Shown piece after piece: positions 35,742 through 47,700 of a stretch of 64,000 nucleotides of DNA (position 1 is the stretch's first letter; each line of letters starts with the position of its first letter). The notes under the pieces are model-generated. The model saw only the letters and a list, made by a program, of their open reading frames with translations. It was not told the DNA's origin and made no database searches. Made by a program: the position numbers and the translations under genes. This DNA comes from Aquimarina sp. Aq107 (GTDB lineage: Bacteria > Bacteroidota > Bacteroidia > Flavobacteriales > Flavobacteriaceae), in the NCBI RefSeq assembly GCF_943733665.1, contig NZ_OX030782.1:3396501-3460500 (forward strand). Direction: 5' to 3'.

Positions 35742-37700
35742 TTACTTAACGATTATAAATTCGCTTCGTCTATTTAACTGATATTCTGATTTTTTACAGT
35801 TAGAATCATTTCCACAATCGTTAACTGGTTGTGTTTCTCCATATCCTTTACTAGTCAATCTGTCTGCCGCGATTCCCTTAGCTACCATATATTTTACGGT
35901 AGATTTAGCTCTTTCGTCAGATAACCAAAGGTTATAATCATCATTTCCATGACTATCGGTATGAGACCTTACATCAATTTTCATATTTGGATATTGATTC
36001 ATTACTTCGATAACTTTCGCTAATTCTATAGCAGCATCAGGACGAATATAATGTTGATCAAAATCAAAGTAAATAGGATTTAACGATAACACTTTAGCAA
36101 GATCATCCCCTACATCAGCAGTTTTGATCTTTTTCTCTAACAATAATGGTACATCTAAAGTTTCTGTCTTTCCTGGAGTACTCACTAACTTTTCTAATGT
36201 CAAATACTCTTCTTTTTCTGCACGTACGAAGTACTTAGAACTACATTTAACTACATGGCTATAAGATGCATCATCTCCGACAATAAAGCTTTCTAATAAA
36301 TTATTACTACTATCATAGATTGAAACTTTCGCTCCAGAAAGTAATTCTTGAGTATCCTTATCCTTAACAACACCCGTAATAGTGATCTCACAGAAACTTT
36401 TAAGATCTTCTAACTGCAGAAAGCTATAAATATCATCTTTCCCTCTTCCGCCTTCTCTATTTGAAGAAAAATATCCTCTTTTAGACTCATCATCTACAAT
36501 AAAAGCAAAATCGTCATCAGGGCTATTCACAGGTTTACCTATGTTAACAACTAACTTTTCTTCATCTGTTTGAGGGTTTAATCGAGTTACATAAACATCT
36601 AAACCACCAAGTCCAATATGACCATCTGAAGCAAAGTATAAATCATTATTAATACTAACGAAAGGAAAAGTTTCTTTTCCTTCTGTATTAATTCTGTTTC
36701 CTAAGTTTTTAGGTTCTCCGAAACTCCCATCAGAATTAATTGCTATTTCATAAATATCTGACTGACCTTCTCCTCCAGGCATATCCGAAGAGAAATACAG
36801 TGTTTTCTCATCTAGACTTAACGTTGGATGTGCAGTGGAGTATTGATCACTATTAAACGGTAAATTTTGTGGAGTCGTCCAACTACCTTGAGTATTTTTA
36901 TAAGATCGATAAATTTTTAATCGATTAGTTCCTTTCTTATCGCTACCGTATTTTCTACCGTCATAGTTATTTCTTGTAAAATAAACTGTATTACCATCTT
37001 TAGAAAAAATAGGTGTAGACTCGTGAAACTTACTATTTATCTTGCTGTCAAATTTTTCAATTTCAGAAAGTTCCCCATTAGTAGGATTATATTCTGCTCT
37101 ATACAGGTCTAAAAATGGTTCTTCATTCCATTGGTGAAGCGTTTTCTTAAATAGAAGAGTATCTCTCGAGGAACTAAAAACTATAAATCTTCCGAAAAAA
37201 GCCGAACCAAAATCAGTATATGAAGAATTAATAGAAGAATTCTCTATCTCAAATCTTCCTGATTGGAAATCTATTCTTTTAAGGTAGTTAGGTTCTTCTT
37301 CAAACAATTGCGCTCTTTGGTCATCGGAACTAGCTTCTACAAACTTATTCATAAACACATCAGCATCATCATACCTTCCTACAGATTTTAAGGTTTGAGC
37401 GTATCTGAAATAATATTCAGGTTCTACTTCATTTGGATAGGAATTTACCAATTCTTCGTACCACTTAGAAGCTTCTTCGAATTGACTATTAAAATAGTAG
37501 CTATTTCCTAGATTCTTATAAAGATCTGCACTTTTATACCCTTTCTTAACTACTTTAAGATATGTCTCTTGAGCATTAATATATTCATATTTATCATATT
37601 GACTTTGAGCAGTCTTCAATTTTCTTTCTTGAGAAAATGTAGCACCTACAAAGAAAAACACAACAAAAACAAATACTAATTTGTGTAATAATCCCTTCAT
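35742..37700 (-). CDS. OmpA family protein, PorE-like (TPR, PD40, CarboxypepD-reg, OmpA)
   Basis: The 652-residue exported protein has four parts in order: a signal peptide (LVFVFVVFFFVGATFSQ), TPR-like helices (about 25-140), PD40/WD40-like propeller repeats (about 155-420; YFTRNNYDGRKYG, LYFSSDMPGGEGQSDIYEI, GYFSSNREGGRGKDDIY), a carboxypeptidase-regulatory-like domain (about 435-510) and a C-terminal OmpA peptidoglycan-binding domain (about 541-652; IDVRSHTDSHGNDDYN). This is the PorE architecture of the type IX secretion system. As a partner of a PorP/SprF gene and an adhesin it is more likely a dedicated paralogue than the core PorE. Confidence 0.9.
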   Translation of the reverse strand: MKGLLHKLVFVFVVFFFVGATFSQERKLKTAQSQYDKYEYINAQETYLKVVKKGYKSADLYKNLGNSYYFNSQFEEASKWYEELVNSYPNEVEPEYYFRYAQTLKSVGRYDDADVFMNKFVEASSDDQRAQLFEEEPNYLKRIDFQSGRFEIENSSINSSYTDFGSAFFGRFIVFSSSRDTLLFKKTLHQWNEEPFLDLYRAEYNPTNGELSEIEKFDSKINSKFHESTPIFSKDGNTVYFTRNNYDGRKYGSDKKGTNRLKIYRSYKNTQGSWTTPQNLPFNSDQYSTAHPTLSLDEKTLYFSSDMPGGEGQSDIYEIAINSDGSFGEPKNLGNRINTEGKETFPFVSINNDLYFASDGHIGLGGLDVYVTRLNPQTDEEKLVVNIGKPVNSPDDDFAFIVDDESKRGYFSSNREGGRGKDDIYSFLQLEDLKSFCEITITGVVKDKDTQELLSGAKVSIYDSSNNLLESFIVGDDASYSHVVKCSSKYFVRAEKEEYLTLEKLVSTPGKTETLDVPLLLEKKIKTADVGDDLAKVLSLNPIYFDFDQHYIRPDAAIELAKVIEVMNQYPNMKIDVRSHTDSHGNDDYNLWLSDERAKSTVKYMVAKGIAADRLTSKGYGETQPVNDCGNDSNCKKSEYQLNRRSEFIIVK

Positions 37701-37780
37701 TTTATTTTGGCTATATATTGTATATTATAAAAATAACTAATCTAAACTCTATAATTAATCAGAAAAACGATGTATTCTAA

Positions 37781-38740
37781 TTAAAAGAAACGAGGAGTTA
37801 GCATTCTGTTATACTTTCTGAATAATTCAAAACGTAACATAACTTCATAACTTCCATCATTAAACTGTGTTCTACCCAATTCTGTAGATTCCTTATCATA
37901 TGCAAATCCGATCATTAAAGAATCTGATACCTGGAACCCAGCCATCGCACTAAATGCTGCACTCCATCTATATCCTACTCCAAGAGTAAGTTTATCATAC
38001 AACAAGAAGTTAGCTGATAAATCTACTTGCAGCGGAGCTCCAAAAACTAACTTACTTAAAATCGCTGGTTTAAACTTTACGGTATCACTTAGATCAAAAA
38101 CATGACCTGCTATTAAATAATAATTAATTCGTTCTTCTGCTATAAATGAGGAATTCCCATTACTATCTATCGCTGCACTTTCATCAAAATGATCTGTTTC
38201 TAATAAATTAGGAGCACTTAATCCTAAATAGAACTTATCAGTATGATAATAAATACCTGCACCTACATTAGGGCTAAATTTGTTATCTATATTTCCATTA
38301 TTAAAAAGAGGATCTCCAGTATCAAACTGTGACAAACGATCAAAATCTACATTTAATAAATGTCCACCTGCTTTTATTCCAAAACTTAATTTTCCAGTAT
38401 CCGAAGTAGGAATCGTATAAGAAAAATCAATATCAAAATATGTTTCATCAGTTGGTCCAATCTCGTCATTTACAATTGACAAACCTAACCCAACTCGATT
38501 ATTATCTCCTATAGGTGTATTTAGAGTTAATGTTTGAGTACGTGGAGCTCCATCAAGTCCTACCCATTGACTACGATGTAAACCCATTATACTCATAACT
38601 CCTCGACTACCCGCATAAGCAGGATTTACACTAATAGTATTATACATATACTGAGTATACTGAGCGTCTTGTTGGGCAACAGCATAATTGGAAATTAAGC
38701 TACACACAATCAGCATAAATATTGTTAATAGTCTATTCAT
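37781..38740 (-). CDS. PorP/SprF family type IX secretion system membrane protein
   Basis: The 319-residue outer membrane protein has a signal peptide (FMLIVCSLISNYAVAQQ) and the family's start QDAQYTQYMYNTISVNPAYA, followed by GVMSIMGLHRSQWVGLDGAP. Regular beta strands of a 14-stranded type barrel follow, ending KYNRMLTPRFF. PorP/SprF proteins are needed for secretion and surface attachment of proteins with a type B CTD, and are usually encoded beside their cargo. Here the cargo is the giant adhesin 55 bp upstream, and a PorE-like gene follows 80 bp downstream. Confidence 0.93.
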   Translation of the reverse strand: MNRLLTIFMLIVCSLISNYAVAQQDAQYTQYMYNTISVNPAYAGSRGVMSIMGLHRSQWVGLDGAPRTQTLTLNTPIGDNNRVGLGLSIVNDEIGPTDETYFDIDFSYTIPTSDTGKLSFGIKAGGHLLNVDFDRLSQFDTGDPLFNNGNIDNKFSPNVGAGIYYHTDKFYLGLSAPNLLETDHFDESAAIDSNGNSSFIAEERINYYLIAGHVFDLSDTVKFKPAILSKLVFGAPLQVDLSANFLLYDKLTLGVGYRWSAAFSAMAGFQVSDSLMIGFAYDKESTELGRTQFNDGSYEVMLRFELFRKYNRMLTPRFF

Positions 38741-38768
38741 AAGTATTATAATTTGATTTAGGGAATAA

Positions 38769-38792
38769 CAAATATATACTATTCCAAATATA
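38769..38792 (-). promoter_or_regulatory. Two TATATTTG boxes in front of the PorP/SprF gene
   Basis: On the minus strand, TATATTTG occurs twice in the 55-bp adhesin-porP gap (38792-38785 and 38776-38769). Both match TAnnTTTG. They suggest that porP and porE can be transcribed independently of the 18.6-kb adhesin gene. The -33 elements would lie inside the adhesin 3' end and were not identified. Confidence 0.5.
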
Positions 38793-38795
38793 AAT

Positions 38796-41700
38796 TTATC
38801 TGTTAATATATAAGTAACCTGCTTTATATGTATTTACTCCTCTCGCATTTATGTATTCTAAGACATAGTAATAGGTACCTACAGGTAATTTATTATTCTG
38901 CGAAATAGTAACTCTACCATTACTTATTCCTGTAAATAATTCTACACCTGGTTGTTCATAACCATCTTCTTCAAATACCTGAACTCCCCATCTGTTATAG
39001 ATTCTTAATGTATTATCTGGGAAGTTTCTTAAACCTACAATCCTGAAATCATCATTGATTCCATCTCCATTAGGAGTTATACCTGTATAGATTATGATTG
39101 GATCATCAGGATCTGTAAATACTCCTTCGATAATTGTTACCGTTTCATCTTCTGCATCTCCGTCATTATCAAGATCTACATCTGTTGTATCTGTAGGATC
39201 ATCAGAAAGATCAATAACATCATCTCCATTTGGATCCTGACCAGTCACTGTAGCTTGGTTTATAACTTCTCCTAAAAGAACATCCTCTGCCGTTAATACA
39301 TAAGTAGCAGTAAATGTGGTCATATCTATCTCGCCAACTGCTAAATCTATTGGACCTCCAGTAACAACAATACCCTCCAATGGATCAGTAAGAACAATAT
39401 TAGTAACATCAACATTACCTGTGTTCTCTACCGTAAAGGTGTACTGAATCTCATCGCCTACATTTGGAAGATCATCACCATTAACATCAACATAAAAACC
39501 TGTCTTAGTTAAAGCTAAATTAGGTAGCTGTTCTATATCCGTAATCGTCTCATCATTGGTAGGATCACCATCTCCATTATCATCAACAGTCTCATCTCCA
39601 TTATCAGATATATCAATAACATCATTGTCATCAGGATCATCTCCAATTACAGTTGCACTATTGATCACTTCACCATTATTAATATCGGTCTGTGTAATCA
39701 CATACTCTACTGTAGCAATACCTTCTTCACCTGGAGCTAATATTGATGGACTAACAGCAAGATTTGTACTTCCTGTAAGAATATCATCTATAAAGATATT
39801 ATCAATAGTTACATCTCCTGTATTAGTAACTGTAAAAGTGTATGTAATAACATCTCCTACATTAGAACCGCTAGCTACACCTGTTTTAACTAATGTTAAT
39901 TCTGGATCTTGACTTAAATCAGTCACCGTGGTATCATTAGTAGGATCTGAATCTGTACTACCATCTCCATCTGGTGTCTCAACAGTCTCATCACCAGCAT
40001 CAGATACATCACTAACATCATCTGGACCTCCTAATGGACTATCTCCTGTTGCTGTAGCACTGTTCTCTATATAACCTGCATCAATATCAGCCTGAGTAAT
40101 TGTTTGATTCGCCGTTACTGTTACACTAACTCCTGGTGCTAAACTAACTATTGGACTACCTACAATACTTCCTGCATCTGCATTATCATCAGTGATCTCA
40201 ATATTTGTCAAAGTAACATTACCTGTATTGGTAACCACAATATCATATTCGATTACATCATTCAATACAGATCCAGCAACTCTAACTGTCTTGATAACAC
40301 TTAGACTTGGTGATGGTGTAAAGGTAGTCACCGTTGTATCATTAGTAGGATCTGAATCTGTACTACCATCTCCATCTGGTGTCTCAACAGTCTCATCACC
40401 GGCATCAGATACATCACTAACATCATCTGGACCTCCTAATGGACTATCTCCTGTTGCTGTAGCACTGTTCTCTATATAACCTGCATCAATATCAGCCTGA
40501 GTAATTGTTTGATTCGCCGTTACTGTTACACTAACTCCTGGTGCTAGACTAACTATTGGGCTACCTACAATACTTCCTGCATCTGCATTATCATCAGTGA
40601 TCTCAATATCTGTCAAAGTAACATTACCTGTATTGGTAACCACAATATCATATTCGATTACATCATTTAATACAGATCCTGCAACTCTAACTGTCTTGAT
40701 AACACTTAGATTTGGTGATGGTGTAAAGGTAGTCACCGTTGTATCATTAGTAGGATCTGAATCTGTACTACCATCTCCATCTGGTGTCTCAACAGTCTCA
40801 TCACCAGCATCGGATACATCACTAACATCATCTGGACCTCCTAATGGACTATCTCCTGTTGCTGTAGCACTGTTCTCTATATAACCTGCATCAATATCAG
40901 CCTGAGTAATTGTTTGATTCGCCGTTACTGTTACACTAACTCCTGGTGCTAAACTAACTATTGGACTACCTACAATACTTCCTGCATCTGCATTATCATC
41001 AGTGATCTCAATATTTGTCAAAGTAACATTACCTGTATTGGTAACCACAATATCATATTCGATTACATCATTCAATACAGATCCAGCAACTCTAACTGTC
41101 TTGATAACACTTAGACTTGGTGATGGTGTAAAGGTAGTCACCGTTGTATCATTAGTAGGATCTGAATCTGTACTACCATCTCCATCTGGTGTCTCAACAG
41201 TCTCATCACCGGCATCAGATACATCACTAACATCATCTGGACCTCCTAATGGACTATCTCCTGTTGCTGTAGCACTGTTCTCTATATAACCTGCATCAAT
41301 ATCAGCCTGAGTAATTGTTTGATTCGCCGTTACTGTTACACTAACTCCTGGTGCTAGACTAACTATTGGGCTACCTACAATACTTCCTGCATCTGCATTA
41401 TCATCAGTGATCTCAATATCTGTCAAAGTAACATTACCTGTATTGGTAACCACAATATCATATTCGATTACATCATTTAATACAGATCCTGCAACTCTAA
41501 CTGTCTTGATAACACTTAGATTTGGTGATGGTGTAAAGGTAGTCACCGTTGTATCATTAGTAGGATCTGAATCTGTACTACCATCTCCATCTGGTGTCTC
41601 AACAGTCTCATCACCAGCATCGGATACATCACTAACATCATCTGGACCTCCTAATGGACTATCTCCTGTTGCTGTAGCACTGTTCTCTATATAACCTGCA

Positions 41701-44700
41701 TCAATATCAGCCTGAGTAATTGTTTGATTCGCCGTTACTGTTACACTAACTCCTGGTGCTAAACTAACTATTGGGCTACCTACAATACTTCCTGCATCTG
41801 CATTATCATCAGTGATCTCAATATTTGTAAGCGTCACATTACCTGTATTGGTAACCACAATATCGTACTCAATTACATCATTTAATACAGATCCTGTAAC
41901 TCTAACTGTCTTGATAACACTTAGATTTGGAACGTCAGGCGTAGCACTCGTCTCATCATCCTCAACAGGTGCATCTGTATCTGGAGTAGCATCTGGACTA
42001 CTGTCTAGATCAAAATTATCACTCGCCGTAATCTCTGCAAAGTTTGTATAGTTTCCAGTAGCTGTAACTACTGCAGTATAGGTCAATACTAAACTCATTC
42101 CTGAGTTAATCGATAACCCACTCCAACTAATCAATCCACCACTCTCACTTCCACTATCACTAATACTACTAATAGTCGTATATCCATCTGGAACCGTATC
42201 TCCTACGCCAACACCCGTAGCATTGTTAGGACCTGCATTGGTTACTGTAACACTAAAAGTAACTGTATCTCCAACACTAATCACTGTATCAGTATCTGCA
42301 TCGGTAGTTAATACTACACTCTTAGCAATACTTAAATCACTTACTGGAGCAACTCCTGGGTCTGCATCATCTTGGTCATCCTCCGCCAATACATCATTGT
42401 TCGGTGTACTGTCTGGATCAAAATTATCACTAGCCGTTACTTCAGCTACATTCACATAAGTACCCGTAGCATTTACCGTAGCTATTATCGTTAAGGTAGC
42501 ATTACCACTCGTATTTATAGTACCAACATCCCAAACTCCGGTACCTACTGTATAGGTACCTTGACTTACCGTTGGGGTACCTACAATCGTATAACCAGTT
42601 GGAACCTGATCGGTTACTTCAACTCCAGTTGCATTTGCAGAACCGCCATTGCTTACGGTTACTGTAAAGGTAACGGTATCTCCTGCAGTAGCAGTCGTAC
42701 TACCATCTGCATCCGTTGTTAACACAACACCTTTGGTAAGCGATACATCACTTACTGGAGCAACTCCTGGGTCTGCATCATCTTGGTCATCCTCCGCCAA
42801 TACATCATTATTCGGTGTACTGTCTGGATCAAAATTATCACTAGCCGTTACTTCAGCTACATTCACATAAGTACCCGTAGCATTTACCGTAGCTATTATC
42901 GTTAAGGTAGCATTACCACTCGTATTTATCGTGCCAACATCCCAAACTCCGGTACCTACTGTATAAGTACCTTGACTTACCGTTGGGGTACCTACAATCG
43001 TATAACCAGTTGGAACCTGATCGGTTACTTCAACTCCAGTTGCATTTGCAGAACCGCCATTGCTTACGGTTACTGTAAAGGTAACGGTATCTCCTGCAGT
43101 AGCAGTCGTACTACCATCTACATCCGTTGTTAACACAACACCTTTGGTAAGCGATACATCACTTACTGGAGCAACTCCTGGGTCTGCATCATCTTGGTCA
43201 TCCTCCGCCAATACATCATTATTCGGTGTACTGTCTGGATCAAAATTATCACTAGCCGTTACTTCAGCTACATTCACATAAGTACCCGTAGCATTTACCG
43301 TAGCTATTATCGTTAAGGTAGCATTACCACTCGTATTTATAGTACCAACATCCCAAACTCCGGTACCTACTGTATAGGTACCTTGACTTACCGTTGGGGT
43401 ACCTACAATCGTATAACCAGTTGGAACCTGATCGGTTACTTCAACTCCAGTTGCATTTGCAGAACCGCCATTGCTTACGGTTACTGTAAAGGTAACGGTA
43501 TCTCCTGCAGTAGCAGTCGTACTACCATCTGCATCCGTTGTTAAAACAACACCTTTGGTAAGCGATACATCACTTACTGGAGCAACTCCTGGGTCTGCAT
43601 CATCTTGGTCATCCTCCGCCAATACATCATTATTCGGTGTACTGTCTGGATCAAAATTATCACTAGCCGTTACTTCAGCTACATTCACATAAGTACCCGT
43701 AGCATTTACCGTAGCTATTATCGTTAAGGTAGCATTACCACTCGTATTTATCGTGCCAACATCCCAAACTCCGGTACCTACTGTATAGGTACCTTGACTT
43801 ACCGTTGGGGTACCTACAATCGTATAACCAGTTGGAACCTGATCGGTTACTTCAACTCCAGTTGCATTTGCAGAACCGCCATTGCTTACGGTTACTGTAA
43901 AGGTAACGGTATCTCCTGCAGTAGCAGTCGTACTACCATCTGCATCCGTTGTTAAAACAACACCTTTGGTAAGCGATACATCACTTACTGGAGCAACTCC
44001 TGGGTCTGCATCATCTTGGTCATCCTCCGCCAATACATCATTATTCGGTGTACTGTCTGGATCAAAATTATCACTAGCCGTTACTTCAGCTACATTCACA
44101 TAAGTACCCGTAGCATTTACCGTAGCTATTATCGTTAAGGTAGCATTACCACTCGTATTTATCGTGCCAACATCCCAAACTCCGGTACCTACTGTATAGG
44201 TACCTTGACTTACCGTTGGGGTACCTACAATCGTATAACCAGTTGGAACCTGATCGGTTACTTCAACTCCAGTTGCATTTGCAGAACCGCCATTGCTTAC
44301 GGTTACTGTAAAGGTAACGGTATCTCCTGCAGTAGCAGTCGTACTACCATCTGCATCCGTTGTTAACACAACACCTTTGGTAAGCGATACATCACTTACT
44401 GGAGCAACTCCTGGGTCTGCATCATCTTGGTCATCCTCCGCCAATACATCATTATTCGGTGTACTGTCTGGATCAAAATTATCACTAGCCGTTACTTCAG
44501 CTACATTCACATAAGTACCCGTAGCATTTACCGTAGCTATTATCGTTAAGGTAGCATTACCACTCGTATTTATAGTACCAACATCCCAAACTCCGGTACC
44601 TACTGTATAGGTACCTTGACTTACCGTTGGGGTACCTACAATCGTATAACCAGTTGGAACCTGATCGGTTACTTCAACTCCAGTTGCATTTGCAGAACCG

Positions 44701-47700
44701 CCATTGCTTACGGTTACTGTAAAGGTAACGGTATCTCCTGCAGTAGCAGTTGTACTACCATCTGCATCCGTTGTTAACACAACACCTTTGGTAAGCGATA
44801 CATCACTTACTGGAGCAACTCCTGGGTCTGCATCATCTTGGTCATCCTCCGCCAATACATCATTATTCGGTGTACTGTCTGGATCAAAATTATCACTAGC
44901 CGTTACTTCAGCTACATTCACATAAGTACCCGTAGCATTTACCGTAGCTATTATCGTTAAGGTAGCATTACCACTCGTATTTATAGTACCAACATCCCAA
45001 ACTCCGGTACCTACTGTATAGGTACCTTGACTTACCGTTGGGGTACCTACAATCGTATAACCAGTTGGAACCTGATCGGTTACTTCAACTCCAGTTGCAT
45101 TTGCAGAACCGCCATTGCTTACGGTTACTGTAAAGGTAACGGTATCTCCTGCAGTAGCAGTTGTACTACCATCTGCATCCGTTGTTAACACAACACCTTT
45201 GGTAAGCGATACATCACTTACTAAACCAACTCCTGGGTCTGCATCATCTTGGTCATCCTCCGCCAATACATCATTATTCGGTGTACTGTCTGGATCAAAA
45301 TTATCACTAGCCGTTACTTCAGCTACATTCACATAAGTACCCGTAGCATTTACCGTAGCTATTATCGTTAAGGTAGCATTACCACTCGTATTTATAGTAC
45401 CAACATCCCAAACTCCGGTACCTACTGTATAGGTACCTTGACTTACCGTTGGGGTACCTACAATCGTATAACCAGTTGGAACCTGATCGGTTACTTCAAC
45501 TCCAGTTGCATTTGCAGAACCGCCATTGCTTACGGTTACTGTAAAGGTAACGGTATCTCCTGCAGTAGCAGTCGTACTACCATCTGCATCCGTTGTTAAA
45601 ACAACACCTTTGGTAAGCGATACATCACTTACTGGAGCAACTCCTGGGTCTGCATCATCTTGGTCATCCTCCGCCAATACATCATTATTCGGTGTACTGT
45701 CTGGATCAAAATTATCACTAGCCGTTACTTCAGCTACATTCACATAAGTACCCGTAGCATTTACCGTAGCTATTATCGTTAAGGTAGCATTACCACTCGT
45801 ATTTATAGTACCAACATCCCAAACTCCGGTACCTACTGTATAGGTACCTTGACTTACCGTTGGGGTACCTACAATCGTATAACCAGTTGGAACCTGATCG
45901 GTTACTTCAACTCCAGTTGCATTTGCAGAACCGCCATTGCTTACGGTTACTGTAAAGGTAACGGTATCTCCTGCAGTAGCAGTTGTACTACCATCTGCAT
46001 CCGTTGTTAACACAACACCTTTGGTAAGCGATACATCACTTACTGGAGCAACTCCTGGGTCTGCATCATCTTGGTCATCCTCCGCCAATACATCATTATT
46101 CGGTGTACTGTCTGGATCAAAATTATCACTAGCCGTTACTTCAGCTACATTCACATAAGTACCCGTAGCATTTACCGTAGCTATTATCGTTAAGGTAGCA
46201 TTACCACTCGTATTTATAGTACCAACATCCCAAACTCCGGTACCTACTGTATAAGTACCTTGACTTACCGTTGGGGTACCTACAATCGTATAACCAGTTG
46301 GAACCTGATCGGTTACTTCAACTCCAGTTGCATTTGCAGAACCGCCATTGCTTACGGTTACTGTAAAGGTAACGGTATCTCCTGCAGTAGCAGTCGTACT
46401 ACCATCTGCATCCGTTGTTAAAACAACACCTTTGGTAAGCGATACATCACTTACTGGAGCAACTCCTGGGTCTGCATCATCTTGGTCATCCTCCGCCAAT
46501 ACATCATTATTCGGTGTACTGTCTGGATCAAAATTATCACTAGCCGTTACTTCAGCTACATTCACATAAGTACCCGTAGCATTTACCGTAGCTATTATCG
46601 TTAAGGTAGCATTACCACTCGTATTTATAGTACCAACATCCCAAACTCCGGTACCTACTGTATAGGTACCTTGACTTACCGTTGGGGTACCTACAATCGT
46701 ATAACCAGTTGGAACCTGATCGGTTACTTCAACTCCAGTTGCATTTGCAGAACCGCCATTGCTTACGGTTACTGTAAAGGTAACGGTATCTCCTGCAGTA
46801 GCAGTCGTACTACCATCTGCATCCGTTGTTAACACAACACCTTTGGTAAGCGATACATCACTTACTAAACCAACTCCTGGGTCTGCATCATCTTGGTCAT
46901 CCTCCGCCAATACATCATTATTCGGTGTACTGTCTGGATCAAAATTATCACTAGCCGTTACTTCAGCTACATTCACATAAGTACCCGTAGCATTTACCGT
47001 AGCTATTATCGTTAAGGTAGCATTACCACTCGTATTTATCGTGCCAACATCCCAAACTCCGGTACCTACTGTATAGGTACCTTGACTTACCGTTGGGGTA
47101 CCTACAATCGTATAACCAGTTGGAACCTGATCGGTTACTTCAACTCCAGTTGCATTTGCAGAACCGCCATTGCTTACGGTTACTGTAAAGGTAACGGTAT
47201 CTCCTGCAGTAGCAGTCGTACTACCATCTGCATCCGTTGTTAAAACAACACCTTTGGTAAGCGATACATCACTTACTGGAGCAACTCCTGGGTCTGCATC
47301 ATCTTGGTCATCCTCCGCCAATACATCATTATTCGGTGTACTGTCTGGATCAAAATTATCACTAGCCGTTACTTCAGCTACATTCACATAAGTACCCGTA
47401 GCATTTACCGTAGCTATTATCGTTAAGGTAGCATTACCACTCGTATTTATCGTGCCAACATCCCAAACTCCGGTACCTACTGTATAAGTACCTTGACTTA
47501 CCGTTGGGGTACCTACAATCGTATAACCAGTTGGAACCTGATCGGTTACTTCAACTCCAGTTGCATTTGCAGAACCGCCATTGCTTACGGTTACTGTAAA
47601 GGTAACGGTATCTCCTGCAGTAGCAGTTGTACTACCATCTGCATCCGTTGTTAACACAACACCTTTGGTAAGCGATACATCACTTACTGGAGCAACTCCT

